Source: Microcystis aeruginosa Ma_MB_S_20031200_S102 (GTDB lineage: Bacteria; Cyanobacteriota; Cyanobacteriia; Cyanobacteriales; Microcystaceae). From it: a stretch of DNA of 33,372 bases. The translations under genes and the position numbers were made by a program. Below are positions 25,773 through 33,372 of this stretch, in pieces. Location of the stretch: assembly GCA_007095845.1 (NCBI GenBank), contig SFBI01000123.1:1-33372 (forward strand), read 5' to 3'. The notes beneath the pieces are model-generated. The model was not told where the DNA came from, ran no database searches, and worked only from the letters and a program-made list of their open reading frames with translations. Position 1 is the first letter of the stretch, and each line of letters begins with the position of its first letter.

Positions 25773-26606
25773 TTAGGCACGAGCTTCGAGACGACCGTAG
25801 AAAATGCCGCGAATTTTCACTTCCTCAGCGTCTTTTGCCCCTAAATCGGTGTCGGAAGGCTGTTCACTTTCAAAAACACCAGCAAACTCCCCAGTAGAAG
25901 CGTCAACTTTAGTTACCTGTAAAGACATAGTACCTTTACCCAGTTCCGTCGCTTTGACGTTAGCACGCTGGAAATCTTGACTATCAGCACTAGCGGGTAA
26001 AGCGACAGCATTATCATAACCCGTCACCACACCCCGACCTTTGGGATCCAAGAAACCAGCGCCACGATAGGAAGGAACTTTAAAGTCACCTTCAAAATCC
26101 GTGGAACTGTTGATAGAGCTAAATCCAGCTTCGGTTTTGCCAGTGAAACCTTTCATGGTAAAGAAGAAGGGAACTCTTTCACCTCCGGGCAATTGTACGG
26201 TAACTGGTTGGAAATCGATACCGTCTTCTTCCTTGAGGGTTAAAACACCGTCTTCACCTACGGTTAAGGTCGCTGTCATCTGTTCTAAACTGGTGGTATC
26301 TCTGGTTAAGAGTTTACCCTGTACAAAGGTTGCCGCTTCCCGCTTATTAACTGGTTCACCCTTGACAAAATATTCTTGGGGTTCCAAGCATAAATCTGTC
26401 ACCACATAACTTTCACCGCTTTCTAAGGGGAGAGTACCCCGGGTAAACTCAGAAATCTGTGGACATTTGTTAGCTAATCCAGTGTTTAAAATTTCATCAT
26501 AGGTTAGCTCGTTTCTATTCAGGACGGCACTAGGCGCGTCGCTACAAGCTGTCAACACCCCTAAGCACAAGGCTAAAAAGGCAACTAACAAGGCACGAAA
26601 TCTCAT
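25773..26606 (-). CDS. psbO: photosystem II manganese-stabilising protein PsbO
   Basis: PsbO is the 33-kDa extrinsic lumenal subunit that stabilises the Mn4CaO5 cluster of photosystem II. The 277-residue precursor has an N-terminal export signal (MRFRALLVAFLALCLGVLTAC). The mature region begins LTYDEILNTGLANKCPQISE and contains FVKGEPVNKREAATFVQGKL, DGIDFQPVTVQLPGGERVPF, FTGKTEAGFSSINSSTDFEG and VPSYRGAGFLDPKGRGVVTG. The two Cys of the conserved disulfide (in ANKCPQI and TDLCLEP) are present. An AGAGG ribosome-binding site precedes the ATG on the minus strand. It has its own terminator and probably its own promoter. Confidence 0.98.
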   Translation of the reverse strand: MRFRALLVAFLALCLGVLTACSDAPSAVLNRNELTYDEILNTGLANKCPQISEFTRGTLPLESGESYVVTDLCLEPQEYFVKGEPVNKREAATFVQGKLLTRDTTSLEQMTATLTVGEDGVLTLKEEDGIDFQPVTVQLPGGERVPFFFTMKGFTGKTEAGFSSINSSTDFEGDFKVPSYRGAGFLDPKGRGVVTGYDNAVALPASADSQDFQRANVKATELGKGTMSLQVTKVDASTGEFAGVFESEQPSDTDLGAKDAEEVKIRGIFYGRLEARA

Positions 26607-26933
26607 CTATGTCAACCTCTCTTTGTCAATCTTTACAATTACTACCCTTGATCCATAGCCTGATCAATTATCGAATCGGTTGCGCCAATTCACCGAAATT
26701 CAGTTTATCAAAGATCAGTGACCATTGAGAAGATGGGACACAGGAGAGAGGAGACAGAAGGCAGTCCCGATTCCAAAGTTGGCACCGCCCAGCATGAAAA
26801 GATGATAGCCTCCTATTAAGGCCAAGACAAAAAAGCTGTTCCCTCAATAGAGCTTTCTAGCCTGAGAGGCAGTCGAACCAGGATACCCAGAGGCATCAAT
26901 CACCCCTACCCAAGCTGCCTGTTCAATATTTAC
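26607..26933. other. intergenic region upstream of psbO
   Basis: The 327-nt gap between the rodZ-like stop and the psbO start carries the psbO promoter and leader. No gene is visible. The psbO-distal part (26740-26930) is relatively GC-rich. The stop codon of the rodZ-like gene is followed in frame by 29 open codons, but these show no clear family motif. Confidence 0.4.
26639..26667 (-). promoter_or_regulatory. candidate psbO promoter
   Basis: On the minus strand TTGATC (26662-26667), a 17-nt spacer and TAGTAA (26639-26644) fit a sigma70-type promoter about 32 nt upstream of the psbO ATG. The -10 box matches only moderately and the implied leader would be short. It is a guess from spacing and consensus. 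Confidence 0.3.
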
Positions 26934-27560
26934 CTAGGCTGAGAGAGGAACTTTTGGCTGAGGAGAAGGGGAAGGAGAGGCTACCAGTGTAGGAGGGACT
27001 ACCGGTGCGGGGGAACTCAAGGGCGAAGGAGAGGGAGTAACAGCAGGGGGGTTAGAGAGAGGGGGACGGAGAAAAAGATAGCCGATACCGCAAAATATGC
27101 CCGCCAGCAAGCCTAACCAGAGATACATCCCGAAAAAGGTCGATTTAGCTGGTTGGGGGCTAGTTTCTGGGGCTGGTTCTTCTGGTTTCACCCGGTCCAC
27201 TTTCGGGGCAGCGGGTTCAGCCTTGGGGAGAGGGGTAACTTTTCTGGGCAGTGTTTTCGGAATAGTTACCTCTAGAGCTAATTGTTCCGCACTAGGAGAC
27301 AAACGATCGGCTAAAGCTTTACCATCAATTTTTAGAGCATCACCGTAGCGTTTGATAAATCCCTTGACATAAATTAATTCTGGTAATTTCTCCCAATTCC
27401 CCGTTTCCAACGCTTCTAGCATTGGTAATCTAATCATCGTCAGGGCGGCGATATCGTCTATGCTCAGGCAGCTTTCTTCTCGTTTTTGACGTAAATAAGT
27501 CCCAATTTCCTTGATTTGTTCGGCTTGTAGGGGACTGAGTTGACTCATAATTCCAGTCAT
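26934..27560 (-). CDS. RodZ-like helix-turn-helix membrane protein
   Basis: This 208-residue protein has a RodZ-type N-terminal helix-turn-helix (IGTYLRQKREESCLSIDDIA, then TMIRLPMLEALETGNWEKLP and YVKGFIKRYGDAL), which in RodZ binds MreB on the cytoplasmic side. A Pro/Lys-rich linker (about 100-145) leads to one membrane segment (about 149-167, LWLGLLAGIFCGIGYLFL), then a Pro/Ser-rich periplasmic tail to the stop. The usual C-terminal beta domain of RodZ (DUF4115) is missing, so this is a short form. Either M1 or M5 (MSQLSPL, with GGA upstream) could be the start. It probably cooperates with MreBCD encoded at 6360-8771. Confidence 0.8.
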   Translation of the reverse strand: MTGIMSQLSPLQAEQIKEIGTYLRQKREESCLSIDDIAALTMIRLPMLEALETGNWEKLPELIYVKGFIKRYGDALKIDGKALADRLSPSAEQLALEVTIPKTLPRKVTPLPKAEPAAPKVDRVKPEEPAPETSPQPAKSTFFGMYLWLGLLAGIFCGIGYLFLRPPLSNPPAVTPSPSPLSSPAPVVPPTLVASPSPSPQPKVPLSA

Positions 27561-27791
27561 GATTTATACCAATTAGATGATAATCTCGATTTTGTTATTT
27601 TGGGATAATCTCTTCTCTAAAAGATCCTTTTACCTTGTCACCATTACTGGCGAAAAAGTTCCAAAAACCAGTAAAAATCAGCAATACTTGCCAAAGTTAA
27701 GTTTTTTATCCTAGGGTGACTGCACTGACCAGATAATACATACATTTGTTCTTAATGCTTGTTTTTCTCGAACCTTCAACAAACCCTAATT

Positions 27792-28295
27792 ATGACCTTT
27801 ATTCCCCATCCCGACACCACCCCCCTTCACCTTACCTGTGCCGTAGTCACGGTGAGCGATACTCGTACCCCAGAGACGGATAGAAGTGGCCAAATAATTC
27901 AAGAGTTACTAACTCGATCGGGTCATGATATCGCTCTCTACTTAATTATTCCCGATGAACCCTCACAAATTCAAGCAATCTTACCAGAAATTAGCAATCA
28001 AAATCGGATAAAAGTTTTAATTCTCAATGGGGGGACGGGTATTGCTCCTAGAGATACTACATACGATGCTTTAGTACCTTTATTAAGGATTACTTTACCC
28101 GGTTTTGGTGAATTATTTCGTTATCTTAGTTATCAAGAAATTGGCTCCCGTGCCATGGCATCAAGGGCAATAGCTGGGGTTTATAAAAACCTATTAGTCT
28201 TTTCTCTACCTGGTTCCACTAATGCCGTTAAATTAGCACTAGAAAAACTGATTCTCCCCGAAATTTTACATCTGGTTAAACAGATGCAAGGATAA
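27792..28295 (+). CDS. moaB: molybdenum cofactor biosynthesis protein (MoaB/Mog family)
   Basis: MoaB/Mog proteins bind molybdopterin; Mog-type members adenylate it before molybdenum insertion. The 167 residues from the ATG at 27792 show CAVVTVSDTRTPETDRSGQI (18-37 region), LILNGGTGIAPRDTTYDAL, the molybdopterin-binding signature GGTG, and GFGELFRYLSYQEIGSRAMASRA. VFSLPGSTNAVKLALEKLI closes the domain. The TTG start at 27759 is unlikely because the ATG gives the normal N-terminus. It converges with the next gene, with one base between stops. Confidence 0.92.
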   Translation: MTFIPHPDTTPLHLTCAVVTVSDTRTPETDRSGQIIQELLTRSGHDIALYLIIPDEPSQIQAILPEISNQNRIKVLILNGGTGIAPRDTTYDALVPLLRITLPGFGELFRYLSYQEIGSRAMASRAIAGVYKNLLVFSLPGSTNAVKLALEKLILPEILHLVKQMQG

Positions 28296-28296
28296 T

Positions 28297-28908
28297 TTAT
28301 TTTGACTTGATCTGGGCTGAAATTTCTTGAAAACATACATCCCAAAAATAGCTGGCTAGATTCACTGCGCTTAACAGTTTAGGGATTCCTTCACTTAGAC
28401 TAGCAAAATCTCGATTGTTAATATGGAGAAAATCAATAGCGATTGCAAAAGTTAAAAGTGCTAAAGCAATAATTAAAATTTGGCAATAAGTTTGTCCTAT
28501 TCGCCGCCAAAATGCTAAACCATAAATCAGAATTGCGAGGCCATAAACAGAGATAGTCAAGAATTTGGGAATATTAAAATAGAGGAGAATGATATGAACT
28601 CTGAAGATTTCATTGATGGCAAAAAATCCCGTTATTATACCAGAAAAAAGTAAAAAATTGTCAGAATTATTGAAACTTGTCTTGCGGGACAATAAAGTAT
28701 AACTAAAAAGGCAAACAATCGGAGGTAAACAACAAAGAAACTGAAAAGAATGGGTTAATAAACCAGCGATCGGAGTTGGGGGAGTAGCGGGAGGATAAAA
28801 CAAAAGACTAGAGGGTAATTTTACCCGATCAACCCCAGCAATCAAAGCTAAAATCAAGAGGAGAACGACAAGATTTATTTTCAGAAAATGCTGTTCTCGT
28901 GAGGACAT
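28297..28908 (-). CDS. hypothetical multi-pass membrane protein
   Basis: The 203-residue protein has about five hydrophobic segments: NLVVLLLILALIAGV (near 12-26), FQFLCCLPPIVCLFSYTLL (about 55-73), LLFSGIITGFFAI (about 86-98), FLTISVYGLAILIYGLAFW (about 115-133) and ILIIALALLTFAIAID (about 143-158). The C-terminal 45 residues are more polar. I recognise no family or catalytic motif. The base composition is like its neighbours. It may have been retained as a lineage-specific membrane protein; function unknown. Confidence 0.6.
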   Translation of the reverse strand: MSSREQHFLKINLVVLLLILALIAGVDRVKLPSSLLFYPPATPPTPIAGLLTHSFQFLCCLPPIVCLFSYTLLSRKTSFNNSDNFLLFSGIITGFFAINEIFRVHIILLYFNIPKFLTISVYGLAILIYGLAFWRRIGQTYCQILIIALALLTFAIAIDFLHINNRDFASLSEGIPKLLSAVNLASYFWDVCFQEISAQIKSK

Positions 28909-29042
28909 AAGTATAACAGTTGATAATTGTGGCTATTAATCACGATATAATTCACAAAGTGCCGCTTTCTACCCGCTCGATCTAAATAACGAAGCCCCAA
29001 GCATTTCCCCAGTTGTGTTAAGGACAATTTTCTCGGTTTTCC

Positions 29043-29708
29043 ATGCTCAATCAAAAAGAACTTTTGTGTTTATTGCAATTGGCTAGTCCCATTTTACCCG
29101 TCGGGGCCTATAGTTATTCCGAAGGGCTAGAAACCCTCGTCGAAAAGGGGATTATCTCCAATAGTGCCAGCTTAAATGATTGGTTAGAGCGATCGCTTTG
29201 TCAAGGCTCGATTCGCTTAGAATCGGCTGTTTTGCTAAGGGTATATCGTTGTTTTTGTCAAGAGGATTTTACAAAACTTAATTATTGGGACAATTGGTTA
29301 TCGGCAACGCGGGAAACAGCCGAATTAAGACAACAAAGCTGGCAAATGGGGCGATCTCTGTTAAACCTATTGCGGGAGTTAGCACCAGACAGAGATGATC
29401 TACCGGAACAGGCTAATTATGCCACCGCTTTTGCGATCGGGGCAAGTCATTGGCAAATTGGGGAAGAATTAGCGGTTTTAGGCTATTTACACAGTTGGGC
29501 AAGTAATTTAATCAATGCAGGACTGCGTTTAATTCCCCTTGGACAAACCCTAGGACAAGCGCTTCTGATCGGTTTACAGCCCAGTTTATTAACAGCAACA
29601 GCAGATATGATCAGTTTAGCCGATGAAAACCTGAGCAGTTGGAGTTGGGGGCTAAGTTTTGCCAGTATGAACCACGAAACCCAGTATAGTCGTCTATTTC
29701 GCAGTTAG
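29043..29708 (+). CDS. ureF: urease accessory protein UreF
   Basis: UreF works with UreG, UreH/D and UreE to load nickel into urease. The 221 residues carry the family opening [30 protein letters not shown] (about 5-34), then ARE-type helix text ([24 protein letters not shown]), [47 protein letters not shown], and the C-terminal [24 protein letters not shown], which resembles the usual [11 protein letters not shown] ending. No other ure gene lies nearby, as is common in cyanobacteria where the genes are scattered. Confidence 0.95.
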   Translation: MLNQKELLCLLQLASPILPVGAYSYSEGLETLVEKGIISNSASLNDWLERSLCQGSIRLESAVLLRVYRCFCQEDFTKLNYWDNWLSATRETAELRQQSWQMGRSLLNLLRELAPDRDDLPEQANYATAFAIGASHWQIGEELAVLGYLHSWASNLINAGLRLIPLGQTLGQALLIGLQPSLLTATADMISLADENLSSWSWGLSFASMNHETQYSRLFRS

Positions 29709-29857
29709 CAATTTAGGGAGAAGAGCAGGAGAATGACGGAAAAAACCGAATAAGGTATAGTATGATTGAAAAAAATCCTAGGTCCTAGTTCTCGCTTTCT
29801 GAGTGACCGAGGGTTTTAAGGAAAGATGCGAACACTCTACCTAGCCACAGTGTACCA

Positions 29858-30808
29858 ATGTTTAGTCAATCAGAAAAAATTCCCGTTTCGGTGTTAATTC
29901 CCGCCAAAGACGAGGAATCTAACCTTCCCGCTTGTTTAGAGAGTGTTGCTAGGGCTGATGAAGTGTTTGTCGTCGATTCCCAAAGTAGCGATCGCTCGAT
30001 CGAAATATCTACAAACTATGGTGCTAATGTAGTCCAGTTTTATTTTAACGGTCGTTGGCCAAAAAAGAAAAACTGGTCCCTTGATAACCTGCCTTTTCGC
30101 AACGAATGGGTATTAATCGTCGATTGTGATGAGAGAATCACCCCCGAACTATGGGACGAAATCGCCACCGTGATCCGAGATCCCAACTATAACGGTTATT
30201 ATCTCAATCGTCGCGTCTTCTTCCTCGGACAGTGGATCCGTTATGGTGGCAAGTATCCCGACTGGAATCTGCGTTTATTTAAACATAAGTCGGGTAGATA
30301 CGAGAATTTAAACACGGAAGATATCCCCAACACAGGAGATAATGAAGTTCACGAACACGTTATCCTCGATGGCAAGGTGGGCTATCTGAAAAATGATATG
30401 CTGCACATCGATTTTCGCGATATCTACCATTGGTTAGAAAGACATAATCGTTATTCCAACTGGGAAGCGCGGGTTTATTACAATATTCTCACGGGTAATG
30501 ACGAAAGCGGTACGATCGGAGCGCACCTGTTCGGTGATGCAGTGCAGAGAAAACGCTTTTTAAAGAAAATTTGGGTAAAACTGCCCTTTAAACCGCTACT
30601 GCGCTTTATTCTCTTTTATTTTATCCGTCTCGGTTTCTTGGATGGCAAAGCTGGTTATATCTACGGTCGTCTTTTGAGTCAGTATGAATACCAAATTGGG
30701 GTTAAATTGTACGAATTACGGCAATTTGGCGGTAAATTAAACGTTAATGCCCAGACTAATCCCCCGATTAAACCCTCGGAACCTCAACCGGTAGAAATGA
30801 TTAAATAA
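29858..30808 (+). CDS. family 2 glycosyltransferase (WaaE/KdtX-like)
   Basis: This 316-residue GT-A enzyme probably adds a sugar to a lipopolysaccharide core or exopolysaccharide precursor at the inner face of the membrane. It opens with IPVSVLIPAKDEESNLPACL, has EVFVVDSQSSDRSIEI, the metal motif VDCDERITPELW (Asp89, Asp91), and WIRYGGKYPDWNLRLFK with EVHEHVILDG, as in WaaE-like proteins. A moderately hydrophobic stretch (about 245-262, LLRFILFYFIRLGFLDG) may anchor it to the membrane. The acetyltransferase gene follows after 5 nt, so the two form an operon. The substrate is not readable from sequence. Confidence 0.88.
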   Translation: MFSQSEKIPVSVLIPAKDEESNLPACLESVARADEVFVVDSQSSDRSIEISTNYGANVVQFYFNGRWPKKKNWSLDNLPFRNEWVLIVDCDERITPELWDEIATVIRDPNYNGYYLNRRVFFLGQWIRYGGKYPDWNLRLFKHKSGRYENLNTEDIPNTGDNEVHEHVILDGKVGYLKNDMLHIDFRDIYHWLERHNRYSNWEARVYYNILTGNDESGTIGAHLFGDAVQRKRFLKKIWVKLPFKPLLRFILFYFIRLGFLDGKAGYIYGRLLSQYEYQIGVKLYELRQFGGKLNVNAQTNPPIKPSEPQPVEMIK

Positions 30809-30813
30809 GTCCT

Positions 30814-31404
30814 ATGTCCCCAGAAATCCGCACCAATGAGGAAGCGTGGCTAGATCTGCGTACCTACGATCAATCTTGGTTTGATCGTGGTCGTTCTAAT
30901 CCAATTATCCTACTTTGGTGGTTAGTACAGGGAATTCTTTTCCCCCTCACTTTGCACCAGATGGATAGCTTTCGCTGCGCTGTTTTGCGGCTATTCGGGG
31001 CTAAAATCGGCCTTGGGGTGAAAATTCGCCCGACGGTTAGGGTGACTTATCCTTGGAAAGTAGCGATCGGTGATTATACTTGGATCGGCGATGATGTGGT
31101 GATTTATAGTTTAGATAACGTTACTATCGGCAATCATTGTGTGATTTCTCAAAAATGCTATCTTTGCACTGGCAGTCACGATCCGGGCGATCGCTCTTTT
31201 GGCTTAAAAACTACTCCCATCCTCATTGGTAATGGTACATGGATCGCAGCCGATTGTTTTTTGGCTCCGGGGGTAAAAATTGGCTCTAATGTTGTTATTG
31301 GGGCAAGAAGTAGCGTATTTGCTGATATTCCCGCTCAAAAGGTCGCTTGGGGTAGTCCCTGTCGTCCTCAATACGATAGAAAGATGAATTCTTATAGTAG
31401 TTAA
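30814..31404 (+). CDS. WcaF-like acetyltransferase (left-handed beta-helix)
   Basis: The 196-residue protein is of the hexapeptide-repeat acyltransferase type and probably O-acetylates a sugar in surface polysaccharide. The N-terminal part (NPIILLWWLVQGILFPLTLHQMDSFRCAVLRLFGAKIG) matches colanic-acid WcaF-type proteins. Repeats such as AIGDYTWIGDDVVIYSLDNV and TIGNHCVISQKCYLCTGSHD follow; SHDP carries the catalytic-type His. The C-terminus (VFADIPAQKVAWGSPCR) is also typical. It is translationally close to the glycosyltransferase upstream. Confidence 0.9.
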   Translation: MSPEIRTNEEAWLDLRTYDQSWFDRGRSNPIILLWWLVQGILFPLTLHQMDSFRCAVLRLFGAKIGLGVKIRPTVRVTYPWKVAIGDYTWIGDDVVIYSLDNVTIGNHCVISQKCYLCTGSHDPGDRSFGLKTTPILIGNGTWIAADCFLAPGVKIGSNVVIGARSSVFADIPAQKVAWGSPCRPQYDRKMNSYSS

Positions 31405-31466
31405 GCTAAGAGGCATTATTTTAAAAGGGTTTTGCCATCATTCAGCAAGCTCCAATAAATGTGCAT

Positions 31467-31525
31467 GGTGCGTTCCCAAAAAAATCTATTAGTGGAGCAG
31501 TAGGGGCCACATTAGGGAACGCACC
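31467..31525. repeat. inverted repeat GGTGCGTTCCC / GGGAACGCACC
   Basis: The 11-bp arms (31467-31477 and 31515-31525) are perfectly complementary and separated by 37 nt. They may be the ends of a very small element or a hairpin downstream of the acetyltransferase gene. Confidence 0.5.
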
Positions 31526-31784
31526 CTACGACGATAGCGAGCGCTGAAAAAATACATCCCTCAACCTAGTCCGAGGATTAGGAAAAAACGGGCAATATAA
31601 TTGAATTTCTCGGCAGTTATCATCGGAGATGCTCAAGTTTGGCTCTTCTAGGTTCTGTGTGATAAGTTTAACTTATACTAAATCCGTTGAGTACAGGCTA
31701 GTTATGAGGAGAGGCAACAGGCTTCGGCCGTGAGATCAGGCTTCGACAGTGAGACTTCGGCGTGAGACTTCGGACGTTCGGCGA

Positions 31785-31889
31785 GCTCAGTAGTTCGACA
31801 GGCTCACTAACACGAACGCTCAGTAGTTCGACAGGCTCACTAACACGAACGCTCAGTAGTTCGACAGGCTCACTAACACGAACGCTCAG
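31785..31889. repeat. 33-bp tandem repeat, 3.2 units
   Basis: Units at 31785-31817, 31818-31850 and 31851-31883 are identical and a partial fourth (GCTCAG) follows. Each unit contains AGTTCGACAGGCTCACTAAC. Because 33 is a multiple of 3, the repeat makes an open frame of 11-residue repeats, which is not evidence of a gene. There are no spacers, so this is not CRISPR. Confidence 0.9.
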
Positions 31890-31954
31890 CCGAACCGCCG
31901 AACGGCAAGAGGCAAAAGAGGGAATAAATAATCAGTTTTTAATAACCAGATTTA

Positions 31955-32046
31955 TAGCGTTTCTCACACCTGTGTGGTACAGTTAAACCTTTGCTAATTA
32001 AGCTTTTCACCATCGACAATGTACCTCTTGCGAACAGGAAACGCTA
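31955..32046. mobile_element. MITE-2, TA-flanked 92-nt element nested in MITE-1
   Basis: The element runs from TAGCGTTTCTCACACC to GAACAGGAAACGCTA. Its ends are inverted repeats (TAGCGTTTC / GAAACGCTA) and it is flanked by TA on both sides (31953-31954 and 32047-32048). A TA target duplication is typical of IS630/Tc1-mariner-type elements and their MITEs. Removal of the element plus one TA restores the MITE-1 right end. It has no coding capacity. Confidence 0.7.
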
Positions 32047-32265
32047 TAGTATAAATACGTTGAGTATTACATACTTTGTGTCCTCTGTGTCTCTGTGGTT
32101 GCCTCCACTTCCTCGCCAGCAGGACTATATCTTAGAATACATTTTACCCACCAAATCCAAAAGAGCCCAAGTTTTGATAATTCGGTCAAACTTCCGTTTT
32201 CTTAGCTTGCAGTTTAGAAATTTCTCGATTAACCTAGAATTAGGATTCTCCTAGGAATACATTGT

Positions 32266-33288
32266 ATGCTGCCAGGGCAAATTTTAGGCGATCGATACCA
32301 AATTCAAAATCAGTTAGGTAAACAAACCGGAAGACGCACTTTTCTCGCCCAAGATCTCAAAACGGGTACTACTGTTGTCGTCAAATTATTAATCTTCAAT
32401 CCCGATTTTGAATGGACAGATTTAAAACTTTTTGAACGGGAGTCCGAAACTCTTAAACATCTAGATTGTCGCTCGATTCCCGAATATATCGACTATTTTG
32501 AAGTTCGCAACGATACCTATCAAGGTTTTGCTCTTGTTCAGAGTTATATCGAGGCGAAATCTCTCAAGGAACAGATAGAAACCGGTCGCAAATTTAGTGA
32601 ATCAGAGCTGCAAGAATTAGCTAAATCTATCCTAGGTATTTTAATTTATCTTCATGGACTTAACCCGCCAATTATTCACCGGGATTTGAAACCTAGTAAT
32701 ATTTTACTAAAAGATCGATCGGGTCATAGTATCGGTAATGTTTATTTAATTGATTTTGGTTCTGTCCAGACTGTTGCTCAACAGGAACAGTCCACTTTAA
32801 CTATCGTCGGAACCTACGGTTATATGCCCCCAGAACAATTCGGTGGTCGCACCGTTGCCGCTTCTGATTTATACAGTTTAGGAGCGACTTTAATCTATCT
32901 AGCTACAGGCATTCATCCCGCCGATTTACCCCAAAAAGATGGCAAAATTCAATTAAATAATTTAGCCAATTTAAGCCCTGCTTTTGTTCATTGGTTAGGG
33001 CAGTTAATCGAACCTAGTCTCGAGAAAAGATTTGTTTCAGCACAGGCAGCCAATCAAGCTTTAAATACTCTCCACGAAATGCAATTAACTTCCTCAAACC
33101 TTGCAAAACCCGCCGGAAGTCGGGTACAGTTGCAAAAAAATGAGGAGAAAATTAAAATATCTTTACCTCCCGAAGGTTTTACCCCTAAATTAATTTATCT
33201 TGGAACCTTTGCTATCGCTTGGAACGCTTTTTTATTAGTATGGACAGGAGGAGCCAGGCTCTTCGGTAACTGTTATGCAAATAATTAA
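32266..33288 (+). pseudogene. Ser/Thr protein kinase gene, 3' end replaced by mobile-element DNA
   Basis: This eukaryotic-type kinase has the usual motifs over residues 10-265: Gly-rich loop LGKQTGRRTFLAQD, Lys in TTVVVKLLIF, catalytic loop IIHRDLKPSNILL, DFG in LIDFGSVQTV, activation segment GTYGYMPPEQFGG and DLYSLGATLIYLATG. A segment after it (KLIYLGTFAIAWNAFLLVWTGGA, about 310-332) begins a membrane region. At 33257 the sequence changes to the mobile-element end GGCTCTTCGG and the frame stops after a foreign RLFGNCYANN tail. In related cyanobacterial kinases this membrane region and a further domain continue. The kinase domain itself is complete, so a truncated active kinase could still be made. 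Confidence 0.8.
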
Positions 33289-33372
33289 CTTAAAATAAAA
33301 TTCGATGAGAGAGCCTACACCCAAAAATAGCTGAAACCCATACAGGAAAAGGTTTAAGGCACAAACTGGTTA
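33257..33372. mobile_element. terminal segment of the mobile element, inverted relative to 1-130
   Basis: Starting at GGCTCTTCGG this stretch matches the reverse complement of 25-130 without gaps for 106 nt (to 33362). Shared inner blocks include TAATTAACTTAAAATAAAAT and TCGATGAGAG. It truncates the kinase gene. The rest of the element lies beyond the window. Confidence 0.65.

Larger units (their letters stand above)
31675..32053 (+). mobile_element. MITE-1 family element carrying tandem repeats and a nested MITE-2
   Basis: The left end is TACTAAATCCGTTGAGTACA (near 31677) and the right block is AATAAATAATCAGTTTTTAA followed by TAACCAGATTTA at about 31942-31954. The expected end (GATTTAGTATTA) is split: its first part precedes MITE-2 and TAGTATA follows it. 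Inside are GGCTTCG-type repeats and a 33-bp tandem repeat, making it larger than the 100-120 nt of the other copies. Confidence 0.65.
31405..32265. other. 861-nt intergenic region rich in repeats and nested MITEs
   Basis: No gene is supported. From left to right: inverted repeat at 31467-31525, MITE-1 copy from 31675 containing a 33-bp tandem repeat (31785-31889), MITE-2 nested at 31955-32046, then about 200 nt before the kinase. The frames in this stretch merely translate repeats. The sequence at 32134-32163 resembles 131-160. Confidence 0.6.

Noticed and set aside
26865-26882. GGTTCGACT on the minus strand, resembling a tRNA or tmRNA T-loop
   Set aside because: The flanking bases do not pair to form a T-stem and no acceptor or anticodon arms are found.
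26845-26933. In-frame continuation of 29 codons beyond the rodZ-like TAG stop, suggesting read-through or a broken C-terminal domain
   Set aside because: The translated stretch (beginning VNIEQAAWVGVIDASG) shows no convincing DUF4115 motif and soon meets another stop.
31785-31889. Possible CRISPR array
   Set aside because: The repeat units are directly adjacent with no unique spacers.
31762-31986. 74-codon open frame with 11-residue repeats
   Set aside because: It is only the translation of a 33-bp non-coding tandem repeat inside a MITE; there is no ribosome-binding site or conserved domain.

Overview
The window is chromosomal DNA from a unicellular cyanobacterium, most likely Microcystis aeruginosa or a close relative. 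Three things point there: psbO (oxygen-evolving photosystem II), many HIP1 octamers (GCGATCGC) inside genes, and a DnaE split-intein N half that agrees with the Microcystis DnaE intein as I remember it. The intergenic DNA is crowded with small mobile elements, which is also typical of Microcystis.

Layout. 1-130 is the end of a mobile element; the same end recurs inverted at 33257-33372, where it cuts the last gene. 302-2817 holds a sugar-nucleotide pyrophosphorylase and an LpxB-related glycosyltransferase-like gene. 2830-6134 holds dnaG (-), a class IV aminotransferase of PabC type (+) and ssb (-). 6360-11516 is a cell-shape block: mreB, mreC, mreD and a class A penicillin-binding protein; a RodZ-like gene lies separately at 26934-27560. 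11914-14624 holds an M61-type peptidase and ilvE. 15180-17603 holds an orphan KaiC (probably KaiC3 type) and a periplasmic solute-binding protein. 17688-20312 is the N-terminal half of DNA polymerase III alpha fused to a split intein.

20882-25132 is the most unusual stretch: hisIE, a flavoprotein-like gene that has lost its redox and nucleotide-binding signatures, a dTMP kinase with Thr in place of the P-loop Lys, and, 4 nt later, a fusion of an MtrA-like (methanogen methyltransferase subunit A) domain with a thymidylate-synthase-like domain that keeps the catalytic Cys. 25773-31404 holds psbO, the rodZ-like gene, a MoaB/Mog-type gene, an unknown membrane protein, ureF and a glycosyltransferase/acetyltransferase pair for surface polysaccharide. 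32266-33288 is a Ser/Thr kinase gene whose 3' end is replaced by mobile-element DNA.

The intergenic regions carry a roughly 100-120 bp MITE-like family (MITE-1; four recognisable copies plus one fragment), a second 92-bp TA-inserting family (MITE-2) nested inside one MITE-1 copy, heptanucleotide short tandem repeats, a 33-bp tandem repeat, and the start of a broken transposase gene. No rRNA, tRNA or CRISPR array was seen. All family assignments come from motif recognition by eye; no searches were run.
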